Assembly: GCA_029961685.1 (NCBI GenBank)
Contig: JARWKL010000007.1
Coordinates: 9,571,406 to 9,635,405, forward strand
Reading direction: 5' to 3'
Origin: Aristolochia californica
Taxonomy: Eukaryota > Streptophyta > Magnoliopsida > Piperales > Aristolochiaceae
Length of the DNA stretch: 64,000 bases
The position numbers and the translations under genes were made by a program. Position 1 is the first letter of the stretch; every line of letters begins with the position of its first letter. Positions 1 to 13,072 of the stretch are shown here, one piece after another. Under the pieces are notes generated by a model. The model was given only the letters and a program-made list of their open reading frames with translations. It did no database searches and was not told where the DNA came from.

Positions 1-315
1 TGCAAAAATTTTACAACAACAACTAATGTAAGCAAAGAAAATTTATTGACACACCATAAATGAACACAAAAGTTTTGATATCCAAGTTTGGGAAAATCCA
101 CTAGTTCAACCGTGATAGCTTAGAATTCTATAAGAAAGAGATTTATAATTGCTCCAGCAAATGTTTTAAATGTGGATATGTATGCTTGAAGCATTTTAAA
201 GATGCAGATGACCTACGGATCCAAACCTCAATAAATTCTCAAGTTTGGGTGCAGTGGGATATTTACCCGAGATAAACATTCAATTATTTTACCCATTTAC
301 AAAAAACCTGACCTA

Positions 316-333
316 ACAATCATAGATGATTGT
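316..333. repeat. Conserved 18-bp dyad of the satellite monomer (example copy)
   Basis: ACAATCATAGATGATTGT is a perfect inverted repeat with 8-bp arms around AG. The same dyad, or a one-base variant, is found in most monomers of both blocks at the same position, just upstream of GTAAAGTGATTTATCGGTCAATCATGCG. It could bind a dimeric protein or extrude as a small cruciform; neither is shown. It does not resemble the mammalian CENP-B box. Confidence 0.8.
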
Positions 334-1515
334 AAAGTTATTTATTGATCAATCATGCGTAACGGGCTATATTTTTGTAAGAAAGGGCTAATGGATTGGG
401 AGTCAACACTCAGCTAAAAATTCCATGCCTCCCCCTATGTTTCGCAACGATTGCAAAACCTGATATATAAAAAAAGAAAGAGTTTACAATCCCGAAAACT
501 TACAGACACTTTTCGGAATTATCACTCTCTACATTTCTGAGTTTCCATTTTAGATATATACTTTTTTCCTTAAATCAAAACATGAGTTTTCACTTTTCCC
601 TTTATCTCTCGTAAAAAAAAAAGATAAGGCAAACATATCACAACAAAATGAAAATTTTAGAGTTTCAGTATGCAAAAAATTTAGAACAATAACAAATGTA
701 ATAGAAGACCAATAAAAAATGTAATAGAAAATTTATTCACACACCACAAATGAACACAAAAATTTTGATATCCAAGTTTGGGAAATTCCTCTAGTTCAAC
801 CCTGGTCACTTGGAATTTTATAAGAAAGACATTTCTAGTTGATCCTGAACATGTTTTAAATGTGGATGTGCATGCTTGAAACATGTTAAAGATGCAGATG
901 ACCTATGGATCCAAACGTCATTAAATTCTAAAGTTTGGGAGGGGTGGGATATTTACCTGAGCCAAACAAGGCATTATTTTTCCCATTTACAAAAGAGTTG
1001 ACCTAAGAATAATAGATGATCGTCAAGTGATTTATCGGTCAATCAAGTGTAATGGGCTATTTTTTTTTAAGAAAAGACTTATGGATTGGGAGTCAACACT
1101 CAGATAAAAATTCCCCCACCTCTCCCTTTGTTTCCCAACAATTGCAAAACCTGATATATAAAAACTAGAAAGAACTTACAATCCCAAAAAGTTACCGACT
1201 CTTTTTTGAATTATCTCTCTCTACATTTGTGCATTTCCATTTAAATGTATAATTTTTCCTTCAATCAAAACTTGACTTTTCACTTTTCCCTTTATCTCTC
1301 GTAAACAAAAAAGATAAGGCAAACAAATCACAATAAAATGAAAATTTTAGTGTATCTATGCAAAAAATTTAGGACAACAACAAATGTAAGCAAATAAAAT
1401 TTATTCACACACCACAAATGAACACAAAATTTTTAAATCCAAGTTTTGGAAAGTCCACTAGTTCAACACTCATAGCTTGGAATTGTATAAGAAAGAGATT
1501 TCTAGTTGATCCTGC

Positions 1516-1553
1516 ACATGTTTTAAATGTGGATATGCATGCTTGAAACATGT
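1516..1553. repeat. Second conserved inverted repeat of the monomer (example copy)
   Basis: ACATGTTT and AAACATGT form 8-bp arms around a 22-nt spacer that contains the palindrome GCATGC. The structure recurs in most monomers immediately before the GATGCAGATGACC anchor. Its function is unknown. It is recorded because it is better kept than the surrounding AT-rich sequence. Confidence 0.65.
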
Positions 1554-4500
1554 TAAAGATGCAGATGACCTACGGATCCAAACCTCATTAAATTCTCAAG
1601 TTTGGGTGTGGTGGGATATTTACCCGAGGCAAACAAGCCATTATTTTGCCCATTTACACAAAAACTGACCTAACAATCATAGATGATTGTAAAGTGATTT
1701 ATCGGTCAATCATGCGTAATGGGCTATATTTTTGTAAGAAATTACTTATAATTTTAGCATCAACGCTCAGGTAAAAATTCCCCCGCCTCCCCCTTTGTGT
1801 CCCGACAATTGCAAAACCTGATATTTAAAATTAGATAGAGTTTACAATCCCTAAAGGTATAGACACTTTTTGGAATTATCGCTCTCTAAATTTTTGTGTT
1901 TCCCTTTTAGATGTATACTTTTTCCTTAAATCAAAACATGAGTTTTCACTTTTCCTTTTATCTATCGAAAACAAAAAATATAAAGCTAACAGATCACAAC
2001 AAAATGAAAATTTTAGAGTTTATGTATGCAAAAAATTTAGAACAACAACAAATGTTAGAGAATAAAATTTATTCACACACCACAAATTAACACAAAAGTT
2101 TTGATATCCAAGTTTGGGAAATTCCTCTAGTTCAACACTAATAACTTGGAATTTTATGAGAAAGAGATTTCTAGTTGATCCTACACATGTTTTTAATGTG
2201 GATATGCATGCTTGAAACATGTTCAAGATGCAGATGACCTACGGATCCAAACCTCATTAATTTCTCAAGTTTGGGTGCGGTGGGATATTTACCCGAGCTA
2301 AACAGGCTATTATTTGGCCCATTTACAAAAAAGCTGACCTAACAATCATAGAGGATTATAAAGTGATTTATAGGTCAATCATGCGTAATGGGCTGTATTT
2401 TTGTAAGAAATGACTTATGGATTGGGAGTCAACACTCAAATAAACATTCCCATGCCTCCCTCTTTGTTTCACTACGATTTTAAAACCAGAAATATAAAAA
2501 CTAGAAAGAACTTACAATCCTTTAAAGTTACAGACACTTTTGGAATTATCTCTCTCTACATTTGTGCATTTCCATTTCAGATGTATACTCTTTCCTTAAA
2601 TCAAAACTTGAGTTTTCACTTTTCCCTTTATCCCTTGTAAACAAAAAAGATATGGCAAACAGATCACAACAAAATGAAAATTTTAGAGTGTATCTATGCA
2701 AAAAAATTAGGGAAACAACAAATGTAAGCAAAGAAAATTTATTCACACACCACAAATGAACACAAAAGTTTTGATATCCAAGTTTGGGAAATTCCACTAG
2801 TTCAACCCCGATTGCTTGGAATTGTATAAGAAAGAGATTTCTAGTTGATCCTGCACATGGTTTAAATGTGGATATGCATGTTTGAAACATGTTCAAGATG
2901 CAGATGACCTACGGATCCAAACCTCATTAAGTTCTAAAGTTTGGGTGCAGTGGGATATTTACCCGAGCCAAACAAGCCATTATTTTTCCCATTTACAAAA
3001 AAACTGACCTAACAATCATAGATGATTGTCAAGTGATTTATCAGTCAATCATGCGTAACAGGTTATATTTTTGTTAGAAATGACCTATGGATTGGGAATC
3101 AACACTCACCTAAAAATTCCACCGGTTTCCCCTTTGTTTCCCAACGATTGCAAAACCGGATATATAAAGACAAGAAAGAGTTTACAATCCCTAAAAGTTA
3201 CAGACATTTTTTAGAATTATCACTCTCTACATTTGTGCGTTTCCATTTTAGATGTATACTTTTTCCGTAAATAAAAACTTGAGTTTTCACTTTTCACTTT
3301 ATCTCTGGTAAAAAAAAAAGATAAGGCAAATAGTTCACAACAAAATGAAAATTTTAGAGTTTATGTATGCAAAAAAATTAGAACAACAAAAAACGTAAGA
3401 GAAGAAAATTTATTCACACTCCACAAATGAACACAAAAGTTTGGTATCCTAGTTTTGGAAATTCCACTAGTTCAACCCTGATAGCTTGGAATTTTAGAAG
3501 AAAGAGACTTCTAGTTGATCCTGCACATGTTTTTAATGTGGATATGTATGTTTGAAACATGTTAAAGATGCAGATGACCTACGAATCCAAACATCATTAA
3601 ATTCTCAAGTTGGGGTGGGTGCAATATTTACCCAAGCCAAACAAGCCATTATTTTGGCCATTTACAAAAATGTTGACCTCAGAATCATGGATGATTGTCA
3701 AGTGATTTATAGGTCAATCATGTGTAATGGGCTATATTTTTGTAAGAAATGACTTATAGATTGGGAGTCAACACTCAGATAAAAATTCCCCCGGTTCCCC
3801 CTTTGTTTCCGGATGATTGCAAAACCTTATATATAAAAACAAGAAAGAGTTTACAATCCCTAAAAGTTATAGACACTTTTTGGAATTATCACTTTCCACT
3901 TTTTTGTATTTCCATTTTAGATGTATACTTTTTCCTTAAATAAAAACTTGAGTTTTCACTTTTCACTTTTCCTCTCGTAAACAAAAAAGATTAGGCAAAC
4001 AGTTCATAACAAAATAAAATTTTTAGAGTTTATGTATGCAAAAAATTTAGAACAACAACATATGTAAGCAAAGAAAATTTATTCACACACCACATATCAA
4101 CACAAAAGTGTTGATATCCAATTTTGGTAAAATCCACTAGTTCAACCCTGATAGGTTAGAATTTTATAAGAAAGAGATTTCTAGTTGATCCTGCACAAGT
4201 TTTTAATGTGGATATGCATGCTTGAAACATGTTAAAGATGCAGATGACATACGGATCCAAACCTCAATAAATGCTCAATTTTGGGTGCGGTGCAATATTT
4301 ACCCGAGCCAAACAACCCATTATTTTGCCCATTTACAAAAAAGCTAACCTCACAATCATTGATTTATCGGCCAATCAAGTGAAATGGGCTCTATTTTTTT
4401 AAGAAATAAATTATGGATTGGGAATCAACACTCGGATAAAAATTCCCCCGCCTCCCTCTTTGTTTCCCAACGATTGCAAAACCTAACATATAAAAACTAG

Positions 4501-6202
4501 AAAGAACAAACAATCCTTAAAAGTTACAGAAATTTTTGGAATTATCTCTCTCTAGATTTGTGCATTTCCATTTCAGATGTATACTTTTTCCTTTATCTCT
4601 CGTAAACAAAAACGATAAGGCAAATAGATCACAACAAAATGAAAATTTTAGAGTTTATCTATGCACAAAAATTCAACAACTACAAATTTAAGAAAAGAAA
4701 AATTATTCACACACCACAAATGAACACAAAAGTTTTAATATCCAAGTTATGGAAATTCCACTAATTCAACCCATATAGGTTGGAATTTTATAAGAAAGTG
4801 AATTCTAGTTGATCCTGCACATGTTTTGAATGTGGATATGCATGCTTGAAACATGTTAAAGATGCAGATGACCTACGGATCCAAACCACATTAAATTCTA
4901 GAGTTTGGGTAAGTGGGATATTTACCCGAGCCAAACAAGCCATTATTTTACTCATTTACCGAAAAACTGACCTAACAATCATACATGATTATAAAGTGAT
5001 TTATCGGCCAATCATGCATAACAGGCTATATTATTGTAAGAAATGATGTATGGATATGGAGTCAACACTCAACTAAAAATTCCCCCGCCTCCTCTTTTGT
5101 TTCTCGATGATTGCAAAACCTGATATATAAAAACTAGATGGAGTTTACAATCCCTAAAAGTTAAAGAAACTTTTTTGGAATTATCTCTCTCTATAATTGT
5201 GCATTTTCTTTTTAGATGTATACTTTTTCCTTCAATTAAAGCTTAAATTTTCACTTTTTCCTATATCTCTCGTAAACTAAAACGATATGGCAAACATATC
5301 ACAACAAAATGAAAATTTAAAAGTTTATGTATGCAAAAAATTTTGAACAAAAACAAATGTAAGAGAAGAATAATTATTCACTCACCACAAATGAACACAA
5401 AAGTTTTGATATCCAAGTTTGGGAAATTCCTCTAGTTCAACCCTGATAGCTGGGAATTTTATCAGAAAGAGATTTTTAGTTGATCCTGCACATGTTTAAA
5501 ATGTGGATATGCATGCTTGAAACATGTTAAAGATGCAGATTACCTACGGATCAAAACCTCATTAAATTCTCAAGTTCTGGTGCAGTGGGATATTCATCTG
5601 AGCCAAACAAGCCATTATTTTGCCCATTTACAAAAAAGATGACTTAACAAACATAGATGATTGTAAAGTGATTTATCGATCAATCATTCATAACGGGCTT
5701 TATTTTAGTAAGAAATAACTTATGGATTGGGAGTCAACACTCAGCTAAAAATCCCCCCACCTCCCTCTTTATTTCCAGACGATTGAAAAATTGATAAATA
5801 AAAACTAGAAGGAGTTTACAATCCCGAAAAGTTATAGGCACTTTTTTGGAATTATCTCTCTCTAATTTTCTGCATTTCCCTTTTAGATGTATACTTTTTC
5901 CTTAAATCAAAACATGAGCTTTCACTTTTCCATTTATCTCTCATAAACAAAAAAGATAATGCCAACAGATCACATTAAAATGAAAATTTTAGAGTTTATG
6001 TATGCAAAAAATTTAGAACAACAACAAATGTAAGCAATGAAAATTTATTCACACACCACATATGAACACAAGAGTTTTGATATCCAAGTTTGGGAAATTC
6101 CATGATTTCAACCTTGATAGCTCTGAATTTTATAACAAGGAGATTTCTAGTTGATCATGCACAAGTTTTAAATGTGGATATGCATACTTGAAACATGTTC
6201 AA

Positions 6203-6637
6203 GATGCAGATGACCTACGGATCCAAACCTCATTAAATTCTCAAGTTTGGGTGCGGTGGGATATTTACCCAAGCTAAACACGCCATTATTTTGCCCATTT
6301 ACAAAAAAGATGACTTAACAATCATAGATGATTGTAAAGTGTTTTATCGGTCAATCATGTGTAACGTGCTATATTTTTGTAAGAAATGACTTATGGATTG
6401 GAAGTCAGCACTCAGCTAAAAATTCCCCGCTTACCCCTTTGTTTCCCGATGATAGCAAAACATGATATATAAAAACTAGAAAGAGTTTAACATCCCTAAA
6501 AGTTACAAACACTTTTTGGAATTATCTCTCTCTACATTTTTGCATTTCCATTTTAGATGTATACTTTTTTCTTAAATCAAAACTTGAGTTTTCACTTTTC
6601 CCTAAATGTGAATATGCATGCTTGAAACATGTTAAAG
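6203..6637 (+). repeat. Deleted satellite monomer (~434 bp)
   Basis: The spacing between anchors drops to about 434 bp. At about 6,602 the sequence passes directly from the TTTTCCC that normally precedes TTTATCTCTCG to TAAATGTGAATATGC, so about 235 bp of the monomer are missing. It is a simple internal deletion with no inserted sequence. Confidence 0.85.
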
Positions 6638-9600
6638 ATGTAGATTACTACGGATCCAAACCTCATTAAATTTTCAAGTTTGGGTGCGGTGGGATATTTA
6701 CCCGAGCCAAACAAGCCATTATTTTGCCCTTTTACAAAAAAGTTGACCTAACAATCATAGAACATTGTAAAGTGATTTATCGACCAATCATGCATAAAGG
6801 GCTATATTGTTGTAAGAAATGACTTATGGATTGGGAGTCAACACTCAGCTAAAAATTCCCCTGCCTCCCCTTTGTTTCCCGATGATTGCAAAACCAAATA
6901 TATAAAAACAAGAAGAAGTTTACAATCCCTAAAAGTTACATACAATTTTTTGAATTATCTCTCTCTATGTTTGTGCATTTCCATTTTAGATGAATACTTT
7001 TTCTTTAAATAAAAAATTGAGTTTTCACTTTTTCCTTTATCTCTCGTAAACAAAAAAGATACGGAAAAATCATCACAACAAATTGAAAAATTTAGAGTTT
7101 TTGTATGAAAAAAATTTAGAACAACAACAAATGTAAGCAAAGAAAATTTATTCACACACCACAAATGAACACAAAAGTTTTGATATCCAAGTTTGGGAAA
7201 TTTCACTAGTTGAACCCTAATAGCTTGGAATTGTATAAGATAAAGATTTCTAGTTGATCCTTCACATGTTTTAAATGTGGGTATGCATGCTTGAAACATG
7301 TTAAAGATGCAGATGACTTATGGATCCAAACCACATTAAATTCTCAAGTTTGGGTGCAAAGGGATATTTACCCGAACCAAACAAGCCATTATTTTGCCTA
7401 TTTATAAAAAAACTTACCTAACAATCATTAATGATTGTAAAGTGATTTATCGGTCAATCATGTGTAATGGGCTAGATTTTTGTAAGAAATGACTGATGGA
7501 TTAAGAGTCAACACTAAGCTAAAAATTCACTCGCCTCCCCCTTTATTTCCCAACAATTGCAAAACCTGACATATAAAAACTAGAAAGAGTTTACAATCCC
7601 TAAAAGTTACAGACATTTGTGCATTTCCATTTTAGATGTGTACTTTTTCCTTAATTCAAAACTTGAGTTTTCACTTTTCCCTTTATCTCTAGTAAACAAA
7701 AAAGATAAGGAAAAATAATCGCAACAAAATGAGAATTTTAAAGTTTATGTATGAAAAAATTTTAGAACAAAAACAAATGTAAGCAAAGAAAATTTATTCA
7801 CACACCACAAATGAACACAAAAGTTTTGATATCCAAGTTTAGGAAATTCCACTAGTTCAACCCTGATAGCTTGGAATTTTATAAGAAAGAGTTATCTAGT
7901 TGATCCTGCACATGTTTTAAATGTGGATATACATGCTCGAAACATGTTAAAGAGGCAGATGACTAATGGATCCAAACTTCATTAAATTCTCACGTTTGGG
8001 CATGGTGGGATATTTATCCGAGCGAAACAAGCCATTATTTTGCCCATTTACAAAAAAGCTTACCTAACGATCATAGATGATTGTAAAGTGATTTATCAGT
8101 CAATCATGCGTAATTGGCTATATTTTTTTAAGAAATGACTTATGCATTGGGAGTCAACACTCAGCTAAAAATTTCCCCACCTCCCACTTTGTTTCCCAAT
8201 GAGAGCAAAACCTAATTTATAAAAACTAGGAAGAGTTTACAATCCATAAAAGTTTCAAACACTTTTTGGAATTATCTCTCTCAACAATTGGGCATTTCAA
8301 TATTAGATGTATACTTTTTTCTTAAATCAAAACTTGAGTTTTCACTTTTTCCTTTATCTCTCGTAAACAAAAAAGATAATGCAAACATATCACAACAAAG
8401 TGAAAACTTTAGAGTTTATGAATGCATAAAACTTTAGAACAACAAGAAATGTTAGTAAAGAAAATTTATTCACACACCACAAATGAACACAAAAGTTTTG
8501 ATATCCATGTTTGGGAATTCCACTAGTTCAACCCTGATAGCTTGGCATTTTATAAGAAAAAGATTTCTAGTTGATTCTGCACCTTTTTTCAATGTGGAAA
8601 TGCATGCTTGAAACATGTTAAAGATGCGGAAGACCTACGGATCCAAACCTCATTAAATTATCAATTTTGGGAGCAGTGGGATATTTACACGAGGTAAACA
8701 AGCCATTATTTTGGCCATTTACAAAAAAGCTGACCTAACAATCATAGATGATTGAAAATTAACTTATCGGTCAATCATGTGTAATGGGCTATATTTTTGA
8801 AAGAAATGACTTATGGATTGGGAGTCTACACTCTGCTAAAAATTCCTCTGCCTCCCCCTTTGTTTCCGGACGATTGCACAACCTGATATATATAAACTAG
8901 AAAGCGTTTACAATCCCTAAAAGTTACAGACACTTTTTGGAATTATCTCCCTTTACATTGGTGCATTTCCATTTTAGATGTCTACTTTTACTTTAAATCA
9001 AAACTTGAGTTTTCACTTTTCCCTTAATCTCTCGTAAACAAAAAAGATAAGGCAAACAAATCATAAAAAAATGAAAATTTTAGAGTTAAGGTATGCAAAA
9101 AACTTTAGAACAACAACAAATGTAAGCAAAGAAAATTTATTCAAACACCACAAATGACACACAAAAGTTTTGATATCCAAGTGTGGGATATTCCACTAGT
9201 TTAAACAGGATAGCTTGGAATTTTATAAGAAAGAGATTTCATTTTGATCCTAGGCATGTTCTAAATTCTGATATGCATGCTTGAAACATGTTAAAGATGC
9301 AGATAACCTACGGATCCAAACCTCAATAAATTCTCAAGTTTGGGTGCGGTGGGATATTTTCCTGAGCCAAACAAGCCATTATTTTGCCCATTTACAAAAA
9401 AGTTGACCTAACAATCATAGATGATTCTAAAGTGATTTATCGGTCAATCATGTGTTACGGGTTATATTTTTGTAAGAAATGACTTATGGATTGGGAGTCA
9501 ACACTCAGCTAAAAATTCCACTGCCTCCCCCTTTGTTTCCCGACGATTGTAAAACTTGATATATAAAAACTAGAAAGAGTTTACAATTCCTAAAAATTAA

Positions 9601-12598
9601 GGACACTTTTAGGAATTATCTCTCTCTACATTTGGGCATTTCCATTTTAGATGTATACTTTTTCCTTGAATCAAAACTTGTGTTTTTAGTTTTCCCTTTA
9701 TCTCTCGTAAAAAAAAAAAAGATAAGCCAAACAGATCACAACAAAATGAACACTTTAGAGTTTATGTATGCATAACACTTTAGAACAACAAGAAATGTAA
9801 GTAAAGAAAATTTATTTACACACCACAAATGAACACAAAAGTTTTGATATCCATGTTTGGAAAATTCCACTAGTTCAACCCTGATAGCTTGGCATTTTAT
9901 AAGAAAGTGATTTCAAGTTGATCCTACACCTATAGAAATGCATGCTTAAAACATGTTAAATATGCAAAAGACCTACAGATCCAAACCTCATTAAATTATC
10001 AAGTTTGGGTGCGGTGGGATATTTACATGAGCCAAACAAGCAATTATTTTGCCCATTTTCAAAAAAGATGACCTAATAATCATAGATGATTGTGAAGTTA
10101 TTTATCGGTTAATCATGCGTAACGGGCTATATTTTTGTAAGAAATGACTTATGGATTAGGAGTCAACACTCACCTAAAAATTCCCTCGCCTCCCCTTTGT
10201 TCCCCGAAGATTGCAAAACATAATATATAAAAACTAGAAAGAGTTTAAAATCCCTAAAAGTGATAGACACATTTGTGAATTATCTCTCTCTACATTTGGC
10301 CATTTCCATTTTAGATGTAATTTTTTTCCTTAAATCAAAACTTGAGTTTTCACTTTTTCCTTATCTCCCTTAAAAAAAAAAAGATAAGGCAAACAAACCA
10401 CAGCAAAATAAAAATTATAGAGTTTATGTAAGCAAAAAGTTTAGAACAACAACAAATGAAAGCAAAGAAAATTTATTCACACACCACAAATAAACACAAA
10501 AGTTTTGATATCCAAGTTTGGGAAATTCCACTAGTTCAACCCTGTTAGCTTGGAATTTTATAAGAAAGAGAGTTCGAGTTGAACCTGTACATGTTTTAAA
10601 TGTGGATACGCATGCTTGAAACATGTTAAAGATGCAGATGACCTACAGATCCAAACTTCATTAAACTCACAAGTTTGGGTGCGGTGGGATATTTACCTGA
10701 CCCAAAAAAGCCATTATTTTGCATATTTACAAATAAACTGACCTAACAGTCATTGATGATTGTAAAGTGATTTATCGGTCAATCATGCATAATGGGCTAA
10801 AAATTCCCCCGCCTCCCCCATTGTTTCCCGACAATTGTAAAACCTGAAATATAAAAACAAGAAAGAGTTTAACATCCCTAAAAGTTACAGACACTTGTTG
10901 GAATTATCTCTGTCTACATTTGTGCATTTCCATTTTAGATGGATACTTTTTCCTTAATTCAAAACTTGAGTTTTCATTTTTCCCTTTATCTCTCTTAAAC
11001 TAGAAAGCTCAGGCAAAATCATCACAACAAAATAAAAAATTTAGAGTTTATGTATGGAAAAAATTTAGAACAACAACAAATGGAAGCAAAGAAAATTTAC
11101 TCACACACCACAAATGAACACAAAAGTTTTGATATCCAAGTTTAAGAAATTCCACTTGTTCAACCCTGATAGCTTGGAATTTTAAAAGAAAGAAATTTCT
11201 AGTTGATCTTGCACATCTTTTAAATGTGGATATGCATGCTTGAAACATGTTAAAGATGTAGATGACCTATGGAACAAAACCTCGTTAAATTTTCAAGTTT
11301 GGGAGCGGTGGGATATTTACCCAAACCAAACATCTCATTATTTTGCCAACTTACAAAAAAGCTAACCTAACAATCATAGAAGATTGTAAATTGATGTATC
11401 GGCCAATCATGCATAACGGGCTATATTTTTGTAAGAAATGACTTATGGATTGGGAGTCAACACACAGCTAAAAATTCCCCCACCAAACCCTTTGTTTCCC
11501 GATGATTGCAAAACCAAATATATAAAAACAAGAAAGAGTTTACAATCCCTAAAAGTTACATACAATTTTCGGAATTATCTCTCTCTCTATGTTTGTGCGT
11601 TTCCATTTTAGAAGAATACTTTTTCTGTAAATAAAAAATTGATTTTTATCTTTTCCCTTTATCTATCGTAAACAAAAAAGACACGGCAAAATCACCACAA
11701 CAAATAGAAAATTTTGGAGTTTAAGTATTAAAAAAATTTAGAACAACAACAAATGTAAGCAAAGAAAATTTATTCACACAGCACAAATGAACACAAAAGT
11801 TTTGATATCCAAGTTTGGGAAATTCCACTAGTTCAACCCTAATAGCTTGGAATTGTATAAGAAAGAGATTTCTAGTTGAACCTGCACATGTTTTAAATGT
11901 GGATATGCATGCTTGAAACAAGTTAAAGATGTAGATGACCTATGGATCCAAACCACATTAAATTCTCAAGTTTGGGTGCGGAGGGATATTTACCCGAGCC
12001 AAACAAGCCATTATTTTGCCTATTTACAAAAAACCTGACCTAACAATCATTGATGATTGTAAAGTGATTTATCGGTCAATCATGCGTAACAGGCTAGATT
12101 TTTGTAAGAAATGACTGATGGATTAGGTGTCAACACTAAGCTAAAAAATTTCTCGCCTCCCCCTTTGTTTCCGAACAATTGCAAAACCTGATATATAAAA
12201 ACTAGAAAGAGTTTACAATCCCTAAAAGTTACAGACACTTTTTGGAATTATCTCTCTCTACATTTGTGCATTTCCATTTTAGATGTATACTTTTTCCTTA
12301 ATTCAAATCATGAGTTTTCACTTTTCCCTTTATCTCTAGTAAACAAAAAAGATAAAGCAAAATCATCACAACAAAATGAAAATTTTACAGTTTATGAATG
12401 AAAAATATTTAGAGCAACAACAAATGTAAGCAAAGAAAATTTATTCACAAACCACAAATGAACACAAAATTTTTGATACCCAAGTTTGGGAAATTCCACT
12501 AGTTCAACCCTAATAGCATGGGATATTATAAGAAAGAGATTTCCAATTGATCCTGCAAATGTTTTCAATGTGCAAATGCATGCTTGCAACATGTTAAA

Positions 12599-13072
12599 GA
12601 TGCAGATGACCTAAAGATCCAAACCTTATTAAATTCTCAAGTTTGGGTGCGGTGGGATCCAAACCTGATATATAAAAACTAGAAAAAGTTTAAAATCCCT
12701 AAAATTTACATACACTTTTTAGAATTATCTCTCTCTACATTTCTGCATTTCCATTTTAGATGTATACTTTTTCTTTAAATCAATACCTTATTTTCACTTT
12801 TCCCTTTATATCTCGTATAAAAAGATAAGGCAAACAAATCACAACAACATGAAAATTTTAGAGTTTATGTATGCAAAAAATTTAAAACAACAACAAATGT
12901 AAGCAAAGAGAATTTATTCCCACACCACAAATGAACAAAAAAGTTTTGATATCCAAGTTTTGGAAATTCCACTAGTTCAACCCTGATAGCTTGGAATTTA
13001 ATAAAAAAGAGATTTCTAGTTGATCCTGCACATGTTCTAAATGTGGATATGCATGCTTGAAACATGTTAAAG
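12599..13072 (+). repeat. Deleted satellite monomer (~473 bp)
   Basis: At about 12,658-12,662 GGTGGGAT is joined straight to CCAAACCTGATATATAAAAAC. This removes about 195 bp, including the 18-bp dyad and the TCAACACTCAGC segment. The flanking monomers are close relatives of those two units further on (13.4-14.4 kb), so the deletion probably arose within a two-monomer repeat block. Confidence 0.8.
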
